DNA from: Agarophyton chilense
Lineage: Eukaryota; Rhodophyta; Florideophyceae; Gracilariales; Gracilariaceae
DNA: 64,000 nt
Reading direction: 5' to 3'
NCBI GenBank assembly: GCA_030374765.1
Contig: JARGXX010000088.1
Coordinates: forward strand, 496,001 to 560,000
How positions within the stretch are numbered: position 1 is the stretch's first letter; each line of letters begins with the position of its first letter. Both the position numbers and the translations under genes were made by a program. Shown piece after piece: positions 1 through 10,525 of this stretch. Below the pieces are notes generated by a model that worked only from the letters and a program-made list of their open reading frames with translations, was not told where the DNA came from and did no database searches.

Positions 1-2
1 CC

Positions 3-3000
3 ATTGAGAAGGAACTAGACTTGAGTCAATATGATGCAGCGTTGTTGTTGCGAGACTACCTTGGTTATACTAATGCCGACGACGTTTCTGATATTCTTCG
101 CTCTCGCACTGATTTAAGTGTTGTGGTTTCCATCCAAGCCGTCAAAAAGTTTTGGAAAACACAAAAGCGAGCTGCATTCTCTGCTCTCACGACAATTCTT
201 ACCTTGTCCCGGAAAGAAGAGGGACATGTATTCTGCGACCAGTTTTCAGAATTCGTTTTGAGCAACAAAAAGGCTATGCAAGCCATCATTGTGAGCAGTG
301 TGATCGCCGTACTCGAAGCCCGAAAAAATGAAAGTAGCTCTACAACTATTACCGGAATTGTAGAACACTGGTGGGTTATGGACTCTTTTTTTGCGTTCTC
401 TGTTATAGCTGGACTTGACATACAATCCAAAGCCCAAATTCTCTCTAAGTTTGCAGAGCTCGTTAAAGCGCGGAAGAATCCTTTAACCCATTCAGACGAA
501 ACCCCATCGATGTCTAACGCTATCATAGACGGCGGCGAAGGTACGATACTATTTGTTGCGGCTCTAAATTGGACAAATGATCTCTCATCAATTACATATC
601 CAGGAGATCCAAGCGATGATGCTATGGTTGAAGACGTGGAACGGAGTCTATCCAAGAAGGAGCAATCGGACCTTGAAATGTTAAACAATCTATATGGCTC
701 GCTTCAAATCGCCCCTTTCGCAGAGAATGCGCTTCTCTGTCTTTCATGGTCATCACGAGTTCAGTTCTACACGACATATTGTAAGAAGAAGGGCTCAGCT
801 GCCACAGTGATGGATCCGAACGCTGGTACACATATGGCCTACAGCCTGGGCACGAACGTGTTTCGAATTCTTCAAGACATCTCTAGAATGGTCGTCGAAA
901 TCAGTGAATCATTAGAAGCATATCTGTTTAGATGTTACTGGGATGATCTAGCGGCATTTCTTACTATGTTCCCTCCAACCAACTTTACCTCTTCCCAAGT
1001 AGCAGAGCTTGTACAGCTTTCATCGGCGGTGCTGACTCGGAGTGGGGAATCTGCATGTATAGACGTTGCTGAGGCGTTATGGAGAGGTATGGATACTGGA
1101 CTTGAACAAAAGGGCATCAACGTTTTACTTGCCCTTGCATCAGGCATTTTCCCACTTTCATACCTACCTCTCGTGAAACTGCTTTCTGTCCTCGTGATTG
1201 ATAAGAAAAGTGCGGCCCATGCAACATACTACCTTGAAAACTGTTTGGAGACGGTGACTGAAGTTTCGGATGGTTATCGAAACGCTCTTGTTGTGATAGA
1301 TGAAAAACCGGAACACGTATGGGAGTCTCTCGCTGCACAGCGAGGTGCAGAAGTCAACCGACTTGCCTCAACATTTTTGATGGTGCGCCCAGCTGAGGGT
1401 GATATAACATTTGTTCAGTGTTCAACCGATCTTCCGGCCGACAGGTATAGATCGGCACTGCCTCGTGGTTCAGTGGGTATTGGAAGCTTGGCGCATTCTG
1501 TAGTGACTTGGCTGTGTCCATTCAATGGACTTGATGCAGTTTTGTATATCATTGACATGCTTCGAAGGTTGTTGGTAGAAGACGATCTCGCTTTGAGTTC
1601 AGATGATGCAGTTGTCGAAGAGCTTGTGTCCTCAGGTTTGGTCAGCATGAATCTGATTGACAGACTGTGCAGGAAAGCCTCATCAGTACTTCATGGTCAT
1701 ATCACAAAGGACTTGCAACTATCTGGCTTGATTGCAAGGATTTTTGGCGAACTTGCTGATCCCTCAGAGAGAATACTTAACTCTTGGTTGTCTAAAGATC
1801 GCCATGAGTTGTTGCTGACGGCCTCTGCATCGTGTTTAGCATCAATTGCTATAGGATCACGAGACTGTGCCGTAATTGCTCTGGAGCATCTTGAATCGGC
1901 ACAAAGAGGGTTGCCTCTTCAAACTGCAATGGCAAGTCTTGGTGAAGGAGCATTTCCCGCTCTTGCGGCTATTTCCCGAGTTACTGACGCATGGTCGGCG
2001 ACTGGATCCTCGTCAGAGCGCTTGATGGATGTGTTAAGAACTGCGTCACAATCTCCAAGGCAGAGGGCACTGTGGGAATTTCTTGAGCGCTTCCGCGGGA
2101 GTCAGAAGAAGATTCACGACTTTCTTGCGTCTACGGCGTTGCCTTTATGGTTAACAACCCCGCGATATGAGTCCACGCTTCGCCAACCCGCGGAATTGCA
2201 CTGGCTCCTACCGGCATGCAGTCTGCAATTCTTTTCGTGCCGTCCGGATTTGCTGCTCAGGGAATCAACAGTATGTGCTGTTTTTGGAGAACTCGTAACT
2301 AGCTGCTACAAGCTGAAGGTTTTAGAAGAATCCGATACTTTCCTTTTCCCAGCTCTGTATGCCGGACTGACAGCGTGTGTAGAAGCGTTGCAGTTGCGGA
2401 ATGGGGCGTTACAGGCCAAGAGAGATAAAGACTCCAATGGTCCCTTGGAAAATGAAGCACCCACGTTGCTCGAAAGGGTCCTATTAAGTCCGGAGGTGAC
2501 GTTCGCCCTGACCATGATTGCTTCTGGCAATGTTGATATTCTATCATCTGTAGAATTCTACAAGAGATGGGAAAGATCTCACTTCAAGCACCTGTTGAGC
2601 GATATTGATCGGGATAGGCTTCTAAGCCTAACTGGGGCCACGGAAGCAGTGGATGGCCAGTACATTTCCAGTTGGCCCTCACGGATTGCTGACATGAGTG
2701 CAAGATGTCTTTCATTGCAGTACTCTTGTCTAGCGCAAACTCCAAGAAACGGATCTACAATTCAAGCTCCATGGCCAAGTCGACACAGATCAGCCCTGGG
2801 CTTCTGGCGCGGTGGCGGGGACACTATTTGTAAAGGCTTTGCTGGACGAATTCAACAAGAGCGGTCGATAGCCAGCATTGAGTTGCTAATGAACATTCTT
2901 TCGTGCGGACAGAGAGCTGCAGCGCGGTCTCTCATGGGGCCTCGCAGGAGAACTGAGACCTTATCGCAGAAGTCACCGAAGCGGCGGTCTGTCCGTTTTA

Positions 3001-6000
3001 GTGTTCCGGGGAAGAATGGCTCGACTGGAAAGGACGGAGACAAGGCAGCAGAAAAGGATGGGAATCCCTCTCCGAGAAATACAGACACAGGGGATGTCGG
3101 CTTAAAAGAAGATGAGGCATTCGAAATTTTCCGAGCTGTGATCGAATGCCTTTCAAACTCCCAAGAAGAGTTTGTGGCTTCAATGAGAGAAAACCGACTC
3201 CCGGACATTGAAGACGAACACCATCCATCTATCGTCCTCGGGCATGTTTCACTTTGTATGGCTGCATGTGTACGTTTCCTGCGAGTCGGGAGGGAGTCGC
3301 ACTACAGCAATTGGTTCCAGAAGTGTTGGGACCAGCTCAGCGTCTGGAAGGTATTATCGAACATGTTAAAGTGTAGTGGGTCTCCTTCTAAACCAGCGGA
3401 AGGCCTGGACCTAGCAGAAGCAGTATCAGTTCCCTACAATACTTTGGACATCTCGGAAATTGAGAAGGCTCATGAAAAGCTTCAGTTAAACCCTTCTTTG
3501 ATTGATACTGTACTACGCGAAATTCGAATGTCTGTCGACGTAGCATCAATTTGGAAGTCCATTGCCGCCGATGTCTTACTCCTTTTCTGCGGAGACATAT
3601 CCGAAACATCGACAACATTATCCGACTCAAAAGGCGAGAATATGAACTACGACAAAGGTAAGAAGATTCGCGAGTCCTTGACGCTGTTCGCGGCTGTTTT
3701 TACGGAGCGATGGATGCATGTGTTGCTGGATGTTGATGGGTCTTTCACAAGTCGACCGTTCAAGGAGCTCAGGAACATTCCGGTTTACGCATCGCGCGAA
3801 GAATCTCCGAAGAAGCGGAGAACTAATGATCGTGTGGTATCGGAGGAAACGGAAATTCATAGTATATTACGAGATTTCTCCACGTTGGTTGGTCTCAGCA
3901 ATAGCACTGTTCATGGTTCTCACTTGTTGAATCAGTGCAGGCGAAGTGGGGATACTCAAATGCGGTATGGAGCTGAGTACGCCTTCGACGTCCACAAGGT
4001 TCGGCGTTTCCTGCACATTTTTGACGTGCCACAGCAATCTGCGTTCGAACTACTGATAAGGATCATCCGATTGAATATTGTTTTGACTAGAAGGGATGTT
4101 CAAGTAGATGTAACATCATCCTTTTGTGCCATTTCTGTTGTGGCTCTACAAGCAGACTCATCACCTCCTGGCCAAGCCTCTGGAGCCTCGAGTCAGCTGA
4201 CCTACACTAGTCCCCAGTTCAGCGGAAAGTTATGTCGCTTTCTTTCACGATCCTTAGTGTGCTTGTCGCCACCCCCGGGTAGTTCGGCTCATACTTTGGC
4301 AATCGCTTCGGATTTCTCCAAGCTTATGATGTCTTTATCCGCTCGACTTACGAAAGATGAGCTAACAGTCCCAGTTCTCACGAAGATCACGTTTTGTAAC
4401 CCTCCCTCTGACAAAGCTCGAGAATGTGCTATGACGCCGGTTTCCCAGATATGCTCCTTTGTGTCAACATTGCTGCGTGGCTTGAAAGGGAAAAGGGATA
4501 AAGGCTATCAAACAAAGAATGGCGTAGTAAGATGGCTCCTCTTAAGTGCTGGCAGACTGCTAAAAGGTCTGGCATTCAGCGAAGCAAAGGACGGGCAACT
4601 TCTTTACACTACCGCCCTGCTGGCTCTGGAGAAAGCCAGAGGTGTGCCAAAAGTGAATACTGCCGCTGCCGTGGCTCTATTCTCTGTTATGGAGATTGGA
4701 GAAAAGAGAGGCGGGGAAGCGGTATCAAACTTGTTCAATGATGAGGCCCTTTCCCTGATTTTCTCGTCGATATCTTCACTGGATTATTCATGCAACAAGG
4801 GAGATCGGAATGACTGCTGCGAGGCCACGGCAAACTTGATGCTGATTGTTGCCCGAGCTCGTTTTTCCCCTCAGGAATCCTTCAATTTAAGTGCGAATTC
4901 GTTCGCACTTCGACAAATATGTCGAGGCAGTGTCCAGGCATTCCTTCCTCCTCCCTCAAGTGCAATTCTCACATACGACTTCAGGGGTGAGTCTCGAGAT
5001 CCTATTCACCAGGTATGGTGTTCATCTCTGCATCTGGCAAGTGTAGTCATCCCTACGGAAGAAGAAGTCGGAGCTCATATGTTAGACAAGGAGACTTTGT
5101 CCAAGGATGTGCTGGAATTTTGCTCAACCAATCTTTCAAGAATAACACAGGATTCCCTAGATCTACATGGAGATTGGCCAAGGGAAACAGAGGCACCTGG
5201 GACTACCGTTTACGGATCTCGTGGTTCACTACGTCATTTGACAATCGCAAGGATTGAAGAGGCAGAGCTGGCGGCAATGACCTTGATGAAGTTATCCAGT
5301 TTCGCTGTTGAGCTCAAAGACAAGCTTCCAGATTTGACACACGATGCGTTAAGAGCTCTGTCTCAATTTGTGAGTCGAGTGATTCGACTCCTTCGCGCTG
5401 AACCTTTGGAACGATGGGTACGACCAGTAACAAAACGGGAGAAAGAGCGAAGCCACCTTCTTCGTGTCGATAAGGACTATGTGCCATCAAGAACGGATGT
5501 CCTCTATCGAAGCTCAAGCACGCCAACAAGCCCTATACCCAGTTATGGAGGCAAAAGAACTCCTCCAAAGAGATCCCCATCCCAAGCAGTTCGGGAAGCC
5601 CTGGGTGGATTCCGCATGGGGCAAAACCCCTACCCACCTTCACCGGTTTCATCGACACCTCGGCTTTCTCTATCTCCTGACCTGGAGCTGAGCTCATCTC
5701 TCTCCCTGTCAGGATGGGAAATCACAGATCCGGGGCTGATCACGAAAGGCGACTTGTCCTTTGGTGCAGAAGCATCAAGATCTCTACTTAGAGCTCTGTC
5801 TGCTGCTGTCTGTGCATTGAGAAAGTTTTCGACCGCGCTGGATACCATGTTTTTCAGGGCAAACATGTCATCGTATGAAGATCCACCGGGAATCGGGGTT
5901 CTGATGAGCATTCTAAGCTACACGTGCAGTGAACTTCGATTGCGAGCAGATAGTGAACGGCGGGAGCACTTGATCAGTCTAATGGAGAACGGAATGAACC

Positions 6001-6182
6001 TCCTAATCACTCACACTCTTGGCTACGAAGAGCAAGGAGAGCTGTACCAAGGGGTGAGGGACGAACTGAGAAGCAGAACAACCACGCTTTTGTCTAGAGT
6101 GTCGCGCATCAAACCGCCCCTCCCACAAGACACGCTCGTTCAGAATCCACTGGTTAAAAATTTCTTACACAGTCTAAGATAG
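3..6182 (+). CDS. NUP188: NUP188-like nucleoporin (5' end outside window)
   Basis: Large alpha-helical scaffold protein, at least 2,059 residues here, resembling Nup188 of the nuclear pore inner ring. The frame is open to the left edge, so the true start lies upstream; the first ATG-like positions inside the window are internal. Two parts support the assignment from known Nup188 features: the first ~60 residues match the pattern around LLQCYL...RDSVKTVL of the vertebrate protein, and the C-terminal ~130 residues follow the Nup188 tail (an LSxxxxALRxF helix, then MENGMNLLITHTLGY, then a helix rich in LSR, ending ..NFLHSLR at the stop). The middle has low-complexity basic and Ser/Pro stretches (about 980-1040 and 1820-1890). 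No intron is seen. It converges on CruP, 104 bp between stops. Nup205 is the main alternative; the tail favours Nup188. Confidence 0.75.
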   Translation: MEKELDLSQYDAALLLRDYLGYTNADDVSDILRSRTDLSVVVSIQAVKKFWKTQKRAAFSALTTILTLSRKEEGHVFCDQFSEFVLSNKKAMQAIIVSSVIAVLEARKNESSSTTITGIVEHWWVMDSFFAFSVIAGLDIQSKAQILSKFAELVKARKNPLTHSDETPSMSNAIIDGGEGTILFVAALNWTNDLSSITYPGDPSDDAMVEDVERSLSKKEQSDLEMLNNLYGSLQIAPFAENALLCLSWSSRVQFYTTYCKKKGSAATVMDPNAGTHMAYSLGTNVFRILQDISRMVVEISESLEAYLFRCYWDDLAAFLTMFPPTNFTSSQVAELVQLSSAVLTRSGESACIDVAEALWRGMDTGLEQKGINVLLALASGIFPLSYLPLVKLLSVLVIDKKSAAHATYYLENCLETVTEVSDGYRNALVVIDEKPEHVWESLAAQRGAEVNRLASTFLMVRPAEGDITFVQCSTDLPADRYRSALPRGSVGIGSLAHSVVTWLCPFNGLDAVLYIIDMLRRLLVEDDLALSSDDAVVEELVSSGLVSMNLIDRLCRKASSVLHGHITKDLQLSGLIARIFGELADPSERILNSWLSKDRHELLLTASASCLASIAIGSRDCAVIALEHLESAQRGLPLQTAMASLGEGAFPALAAISRVTDAWSATGSSSERLMDVLRTASQSPRQRALWEFLERFRGSQKKIHDFLASTALPLWLTTPRYESTLRQPAELHWLLPACSLQFFSCRPDLLLRESTVCAVFGELVTSCYKLKVLEESDTFLFPALYAGLTACVEALQLRNGALQAKRDKDSNGPLENEAPTLLERVLLSPEVTFALTMIASGNVDILSSVEFYKRWERSHFKHLLSDIDRDRLLSLTGATEAVDGQYISSWPSRIADMSARCLSLQYSCLAQTPRNGSTIQAPWPSRHRSALGFWRGGGDTICKGFAGRIQQERSIASIELLMNILSCGQRAAARSLMGPRRRTETLSQKSPKRRSVRFSVPGKNGSTGKDGDKAAEKDGNPSPRNTDTGDVGLKEDEAFEIFRAVIECLSNSQEEFVASMRENRLPDIEDEHHPSIVLGHVSLCMAACVRFLRVGRESHYSNWFQKCWDQLSVWKVLSNMLKCSGSPSKPAEGLDLAEAVSVPYNTLDISEIEKAHEKLQLNPSLIDTVLREIRMSVDVASIWKSIAADVLLLFCGDISETSTTLSDSKGENMNYDKGKKIRESLTLFAAVFTERWMHVLLDVDGSFTSRPFKELRNIPVYASREESPKKRRTNDRVVSEETEIHSILRDFSTLVGLSNSTVHGSHLLNQCRRSGDTQMRYGAEYAFDVHKVRRFLHIFDVPQQSAFELLIRIIRLNIVLTRRDVQVDVTSSFCAISVVALQADSSPPGQASGASSQLTYTSPQFSGKLCRFLSRSLVCLSPPPGSSAHTLAIASDFSKLMMSLSARLTKDELTVPVLTKITFCNPPSDKARECAMTPVSQICSFVSTLLRGLKGKRDKGYQTKNGVVRWLLLSAGRLLKGLAFSEAKDGQLLYTTALLALEKARGVPKVNTAAAVALFSVMEIGEKRGGEAVSNLFNDEALSLIFSSISSLDYSCNKGDRNDCCEATANLMLIVARARFSPQESFNLSANSFALRQICRGSVQAFLPPPSSAILTYDFRGESRDPIHQVWCSSLHLASVVIPTEEEVGAHMLDKETLSKDVLEFCSTNLSRITQDSLDLHGDWPRETEAPGTTVYGSRGSLRHLTIARIEEAELAAMTLMKLSSFAVELKDKLPDLTHDALRALSQFVSRVIRLLRAEPLERWVRPVTKREKERSHLLRVDKDYVPSRTDVLYRSSSTPTSPIPSYGGKRTPPKRSPSQAVREALGGFRMGQNPYPPSPVSSTPRLSLSPDLELSSSLSLSGWEITDPGLITKGDLSFGAEASRSLLRALSAAVCALRKFSTALDTMFFRANMSSYEDPPGIGVLMSILSYTCSELRLRADSERREHLISLMENGMNLLITHTLGYEEQGELYQGVRDELRSRTTTLLSRVSRIKPPLPQDTLVQNPLVKNFLHSLR

Positions 6183-6286
6183 AATGGTTGGGAGAGAGTA
6201 TTCATAAAGCAACAGAAGTGATAATTATTCTTGTTCTTGTCCGAGCCTGCGACATGTGTGCATTGCTAACATGTTTTATGCAACTG

Positions 6287-8146
6287 TTAGTGCTCATAGT
6301 CAGCTCCACTACCGTATTTCACACCTTCCACCGCTCGATCCAGCCAGAATTGTTGCTGAACATTGAGAGCGTTGGTTCGTTTAGCCGCGCGTTGCACCGC
6401 TTGCAAGGCCGGAAATGCAGCAGCGAAAGCGAGAAGCGCGAAAAAGTGACGACTCCATCCGGCCAGCTCATCCAAACCGAGGAAGAGCACCATGCTAAAG
6501 GTCAAATCAGGTCTTCTGATTGCCATCACCGCCATGGTGTTAAACAACGCTCTTGCCATGACGACATCGCGGAGAAATGGAAGCTGAACGCGTTCACCCA
6601 AATAAGCCATGGCTTTCATGTTGGTCCACAACACCTCATTTATACCATACTCATCGAGCATGGGCCCAGCTGTTTTCTGTCCCGGTCGAACTGACATGGC
6701 ACGATTGAACAGTCCGGTAACCGATAATGATGGCGAATACCACAAGACGTTCTGTAGCTTGTCTCGCGTCAACAGAGAGTCATTCTTAAGCTTAAGCGCA
6801 TCGTCCAGAGCATCAGTTATTCTGGTGAGGTGTCTCAGACAACATCCGAAGCCGCCAAAACTGATAGGAGACTGTAGTCCAGCTGCGTCGCCGACGGGAA
6901 AAATACGATCCCACGCCACTCGAGCAGGACTACTCTTGTAGAATGACGGAAAAAAGCCGAATAAAACGCGCTTCACCTGCATGTCATCCACATCTATTCC
7001 TTGGTACTCCGGAAGCTCTTGAAGGTAATCTTCGAGCGCTTCAGTGAGACTATGGCGCCGCTTATCACACGGACCATAAGCAAACATGTAAGTAGTGCGA
7101 GCATTCGCCTCTCTCTGCACCGGAAACGCTTCCCAAAAGTACTGTGTGCTTCTTCGTTGATTAATAGGTTGAGAGGAAAAGATCAAGTCCAGAGAACCCT
7201 GTTCAGGCCACGGCCCATTCATACAGCTTCCGACGACAATGCAAACACCGTCCGGTTTTCTTCCGTTCCTTGCCTGCTGCGCAATGGGTGAAAAGGAACC
7301 CATGGCGTCAATGACCAACCTAGTAGTGAGTGCGAAAGTGTGCTGCGAATCAGCGCCAGGCAATCCCGTCCCACCAGCACCCAGCGAGCCCTTTACGCGC
7401 TGTGGAAGCTGCTTTCGAAGCGTGACAGTGGCACCGTGCGGTCCAACAAGCACACTGTCGAGGCTACAAAACTCATATACGACGCCGCCCAGTTGCTCAA
7501 AGGTATGACGCGCCAGCTCAAGCAGAATGTCCGGAGCGACGCCCACATTGAGCACGTCGCGGACCTGTATGGGGTGCTGAGCGGGTGAGCGCGTAGCAAA
7601 CTGAATGCGGCCCGGCTGACGACACTCAGTAGCAACGACGCGTTCCAGCTGCGCATCGGTAAGCACTTGCTCCCTAACAAGCGCGACAAGTTCATCACGC
7701 GACGTATTCCATTCTTGCTGTCTACCAACCAGCGCACCGCGCTCAACGACGGCGACGCGCCAGCCGCGGCGCGCGAGCGCGACGGCATGCAAAATACCCA
7801 GCGTGCCGCCCGCGACGAGCACATCGAATGTGGGGGCTGCGGCTGCGGCGTCGTCGTCGACGAGCGCGCGACTGGTGGTACGCACTATATTAGGCGGGGA
7901 TTGTTTTGGGTTGTCTGCACTATTCTTTAGACGGTGGTACATGAGGTCGGCACGCCGCAACGATTGTAGAACGTTTGGCTGCTGAGCGCTCTCGAGGAAG
8001 CGTTGCAGGCGCGGGGATGGAGATGGGACGGTCATGCGCAGGGCGCGCGGGGCGGGGCGATGGAGCGGGGATTGGAGTGGGTTTTTGTAGAGCGGCGGCG
8101 ACGTCGTCAGCAGAGGGACGCGCACGGAGAAGCACAGCAGTGACAT
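6287..8146 (-). CDS. cruP: CruP, lycopene cyclase paralogue (FAD-dependent, plastid)
   Basis: 619-residue flavoprotein of the lycopene cyclase/FAD-dependent oxidoreductase superfamily. The first ~100 residues are rich in Ser, Arg, Pro and Ala with few acids, as in a plastid transit peptide. A dinucleotide-binding fold follows (VLVAGGTLGI, about residues 110-119, then VAVVERG) and the CruP-type EWNTSRDEL segment near 140. A second FAD contact, FPVGDAAGLQSPISFGGFG, sits near 415-435, and hydrophobic helices near 545-590 suggest membrane association. CruP is known from cyanobacteria, algae and plants and is linked to protection against reactive oxygen rather than proven lycopene cyclisation. The start is the first ATG of the frame. 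Tail to tail with NUP188; PRPP synthetase lies upstream on the same strand. Confidence 0.85.
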   Translation of the reverse strand: MSLLCFSVRVPLLTTSPPLYKNPLQSPLHRPAPRALRMTVPSPSPRLQRFLESAQQPNVLQSLRRADLMYHRLKNSADNPKQSPPNIVRTTSRALVDDDAAAAAPTFDVLVAGGTLGILHAVALARRGWRVAVVERGALVGRQQEWNTSRDELVALVREQVLTDAQLERVVATECRQPGRIQFATRSPAQHPIQVRDVLNVGVAPDILLELARHTFEQLGGVVYEFCSLDSVLVGPHGATVTLRKQLPQRVKGSLGAGGTGLPGADSQHTFALTTRLVIDAMGSFSPIAQQARNGRKPDGVCIVVGSCMNGPWPEQGSLDLIFSSQPINQRRSTQYFWEAFPVQREANARTTYMFAYGPCDKRRHSLTEALEDYLQELPEYQGIDVDDMQVKRVLFGFFPSFYKSSPARVAWDRIFPVGDAAGLQSPISFGGFGCCLRHLTRITDALDDALKLKNDSLLTRDKLQNVLWYSPSLSVTGLFNRAMSVRPGQKTAGPMLDEYGINEVLWTNMKAMAYLGERVQLPFLRDVVMARALFNTMAVMAIRRPDLTFSMVLFLGLDELAGWSRHFFALLAFAAAFPALQAVQRAAKRTNALNVQQQFWLDRAVEGVKYGSGADYEH

Positions 8147-8730
8147 GGCAGAGGCTTTGGATACTTACTGCGCGGGCGCGAAGAAGGAGAAAGAATGCAG
8201 CGCATGGCGCGTAGCGTGTTTAGTTGGTGCTACAAGCACCGCATAAGGGGGGGTTGGCGCAGGTACGAAGCGAAACGTTTGAGAGTGGCTGCGCGCGAGC
8301 TCAACGGTTTACGAAGGTACCGACGGTAGCCGCAACGACAGCACCGGTGAGTGCGTTCCGCATCAGCACGCTCTCCGCGCGCTATGCGGCGTGTGGTGCA
8401 CAACGCCACCGCTGCCACGTGTCGCGTTTGTATGACTAACACGTGTCACGCGCTGTGTGGCGCACGCGCAGCCAATACGCGGCGGCCAGCGCGAGGCGCA
8501 CACGACCAGTGTGGGACACGCACGGCACAGTGCTTGTAGCGCAGCCGCACAAGGCAAACGCATGTTTCATTGGTCGCTGCAAATCTTGTGCATAACGTGC
8601 ACGCCAATCAGCGTGGGGCCGTCGGTACCCAACAACAACCCTAAGCTCAAGCCACTCAGCGGCACTGCGTTCTTCGCCAGCGTCCCACGTAGATATGCCG
8701 TCCTTCCCTCCCCCCCTCCCCCGCTCATCC
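8147..8730. other. Intergenic, CruP upstream region
   Basis: 584 bp between the CruP start and the 3' end of the PRPP synthetase gene. No coding gene is visible; short frames on both strands are arginine-rich by-products of high GC. It holds two CACGTG hexamers (separate entry) and CCAAT boxes in both orientations near 8570 and 8605. Confidence 0.5.
8416..8445. promoter_or_regulatory. Paired CACGTG (G-box-like) motifs upstream of CruP
   Basis: CACGTG occurs at 8416-8421 and 8440-8445, 24 bp apart and about 270-300 bp upstream of the CruP start codon. In plants this core is bound by bHLH and bZIP factors that act in light and stress responses. Two copies so close together are unlikely but not impossible by chance in GC-rich DNA. 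A regulatory role is inference. Confidence 0.25.
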
Positions 8731-9837
8731 TTACGACGTCGTCCCAAATAACGTGGACACCGACTCCTCACGGTGTACGCGACTGATCGTCTCCGCCATC
8801 AACGTTCCAATCGACAGTCTCGTGATGCACGGTAGAGCCTCTATCTTGTCCTTGCTCAGCGCAATCGAATTTGTGATCACTAACTCCTCAATACATGACT
8901 TTTGAATGCGTCCCACAGCCGGGCCCGAAAGCACCGCGTGAATGCAGCATGCGCGCACACTCTTAGCCCCCTTCTCCATTAGAGCGTCGGCCGCCTTTGT
9001 CAGAGTACCCGCAGTGTCAACCATGTCGTCCACAATGATACAGTGCCTATTCTCCACTTCACCAATCACATGCACCACATGCGCCACATTAGGCGCCGAA
9101 CGTCTCTTGTCAATGATAGCCAGAGCAGTGTCCAACCCCTTTGCCAGTAGTCGCGCACGTTCCATGCCACCTGCGTCCGGGGACACCACCACAATGTCGC
9201 TGTAGTCCTTGCTGTTCTTGAACAGCTCCGAGCTCTTCAGGTACTTGACAAACACCGGAACTGCAAACATGTGATCCACTGGGATGTTGAAGAAGCCCTG
9301 AATCTGACCCGCATGCAGTTCAAACGCTAGAACACGATGCGCCCCGGCCGTCTGTAGCAAGTCCGCCACCAGACGCGCCGTAATAGGAACGCGCGGCGCA
9401 TGTTTGCGATCCTGACGACTGTACCCATAATACGGCATGACAGCCGTAATCCGTTTTGCCGACGCCCGTTTCAACGTGTCAATCAACACCAACAGCTCCA
9501 TCAAGTGGTCATTCACAGGTGGTGACGTAGGTTGCACAATAAACACATCCTTGCCGCGAACATTGTCTTCGATTGCAACGCGAGTCTCACCATCCGAAAA
9601 GCGCGACACCACCGCCTGTGTCATGCACACCTTGAGGTGGTTGGCAATCTCCTTTGCCAATTCGATGTTGGCGTTTCCAGACACCACGCGAATCTCATAA
9701 TTGAGCGCCTTGTCCAACTCCATCAAATTAGTGCTGCTCAGCGAAGCACTGCCGTTCGTACGTCCAAACAGGTACGGTTGGTCAGATTCAAGCGGAACCT
9801 GCGCGCCCTCTTCGCTCTTCTGCACCCTGACAGTCAT
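8731..9837 (-). CDS. PRPS: Ribose-phosphate pyrophosphokinase (PRPP synthetase, class I)
   Basis: Makes phosphoribosyl pyrophosphate from ribose 5-phosphate and ATP for nucleotide, histidine and tryptophan synthesis. 368 residues from the first ATG at 9837; the frame extends further upstream only through a GTG, into a pyrimidine-rich stretch that looks like 5' UTR. Class I hallmarks in order: RFSDGE, the ATP-binding stretch with YYGYSRQDRK, FELHAGQIQGFF, the flexible catalytic loop with DKRRSAPN, and the PRPP loop CIIVDDMVDTAGT. The family is usually about 310-330 residues, so about 30-40 N-terminal residues are extra; no clear targeting peptide is seen from this start. Upstream lies a G-run-rich region with a possible small gene. 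Confidence 0.93.
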   Translation of the reverse strand: MTVRVQKSEEGAQVPLESDQPYLFGRTNGSASLSSTNLMELDKALNYEIRVVSGNANIELAKEIANHLKVCMTQAVVSRFSDGETRVAIEDNVRGKDVFIVQPTSPPVNDHLMELLVLIDTLKRASAKRITAVMPYYGYSRQDRKHAPRVPITARLVADLLQTAGAHRVLAFELHAGQIQGFFNIPVDHMFAVPVFVKYLKSSELFKNSKDYSDIVVVSPDAGGMERARLLAKGLDTALAIIDKRRSAPNVAHVVHVIGEVENRHCIIVDDMVDTAGTLTKAADALMEKGAKSVRACCIHAVLSGPAVGRIQKSCIEELVITNSIALSKDKIEALPCITRLSIGTLMAETISRVHREESVSTLFGTTS

Positions 9838-10525
9838 GCCGAACTCAAAACCGCGTGCACAACAGCACGAAAAAAAAAGAGACAACACGGCACCAAACTT
9901 AAAAGCCAAGCGGGTCTGTCCCCCAACGGGTCGTAACCCCCGACACGGAAATGCTGATAGAGCACGACAAGACAGCACAGATGGAAATCGCCGCAGCTAA
10001 AGCCTCAGCGGGAAGGGTTCGGGGGGCGGGGGGGAGGGGGGTTGGCGTTGAGGTTATAGCTCGCCGATCGAAGCACACCACTGGTAGGTGGCAAGGAGCA
10101 TGAAGGCAGTGGCAGCCAGCTAATGCAGAAACGCCTCCACGAGATCGGCGACCGGCGCGCCGGCGCGACACACTGCATTGACGGCGCGCACACGCGTACA
10201 TCTACGCCGCCATTGTGGCACGCGCGCACTCGGGAGAGCCGTCCCAAAACGCTCAAAACGGCCAAGAAGCGCGTCGCCGCCCGTCGGCGGCGCCAGCGCA
10301 GTGCTCTTCGGCGCAGAGCGCTTCTGCCGCCGTTCTGTCAGCCGCACACGCCGTCGAAGTGCACGCCGCATTTGCCTTCGTGCCGCTCCGTTACTACGCC
10401 TCGCCTCGCGCCGTCGCTCTACGCTCACAAGATGGTTCGCCCTTGCCGCCTTCAAAACTCAAAACCACAAACCATCCGTCAAAGCCCTTCGCGGTGGCCA
10501 CATTGAAGCTGACGCTTTTTTTTTA
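9838..10525. other. Upstream region of PRPP synthetase with G-tract cluster
   Basis: GC-rich DNA between PRPP synthetase and the small frame that starts at 10993. The notable feature is a G-tract cluster at about 10005-10045 on the plus strand: runs of three to seven G separated by one to three bases, able in principle to form a G-quadruplex. Long overlapping frames exist on both strands from 10120 to 10525, but they are Arg/Ala/Pro-rich and look compositional. Confidence 0.4.

Noticed and set aside
6188..6694. Plus-strand frame of 168 codons after NUP188
   Set aside because: Most of it is the complement of the CruP C-terminus; no start signal or homology.
9838..9978. N-terminal extension of PRPP synthetase
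   Set aside because: The upstream start is GTG and the segment contains a poly-pyrimidine run typical of 5' UTR; the first ATG is at 9837.
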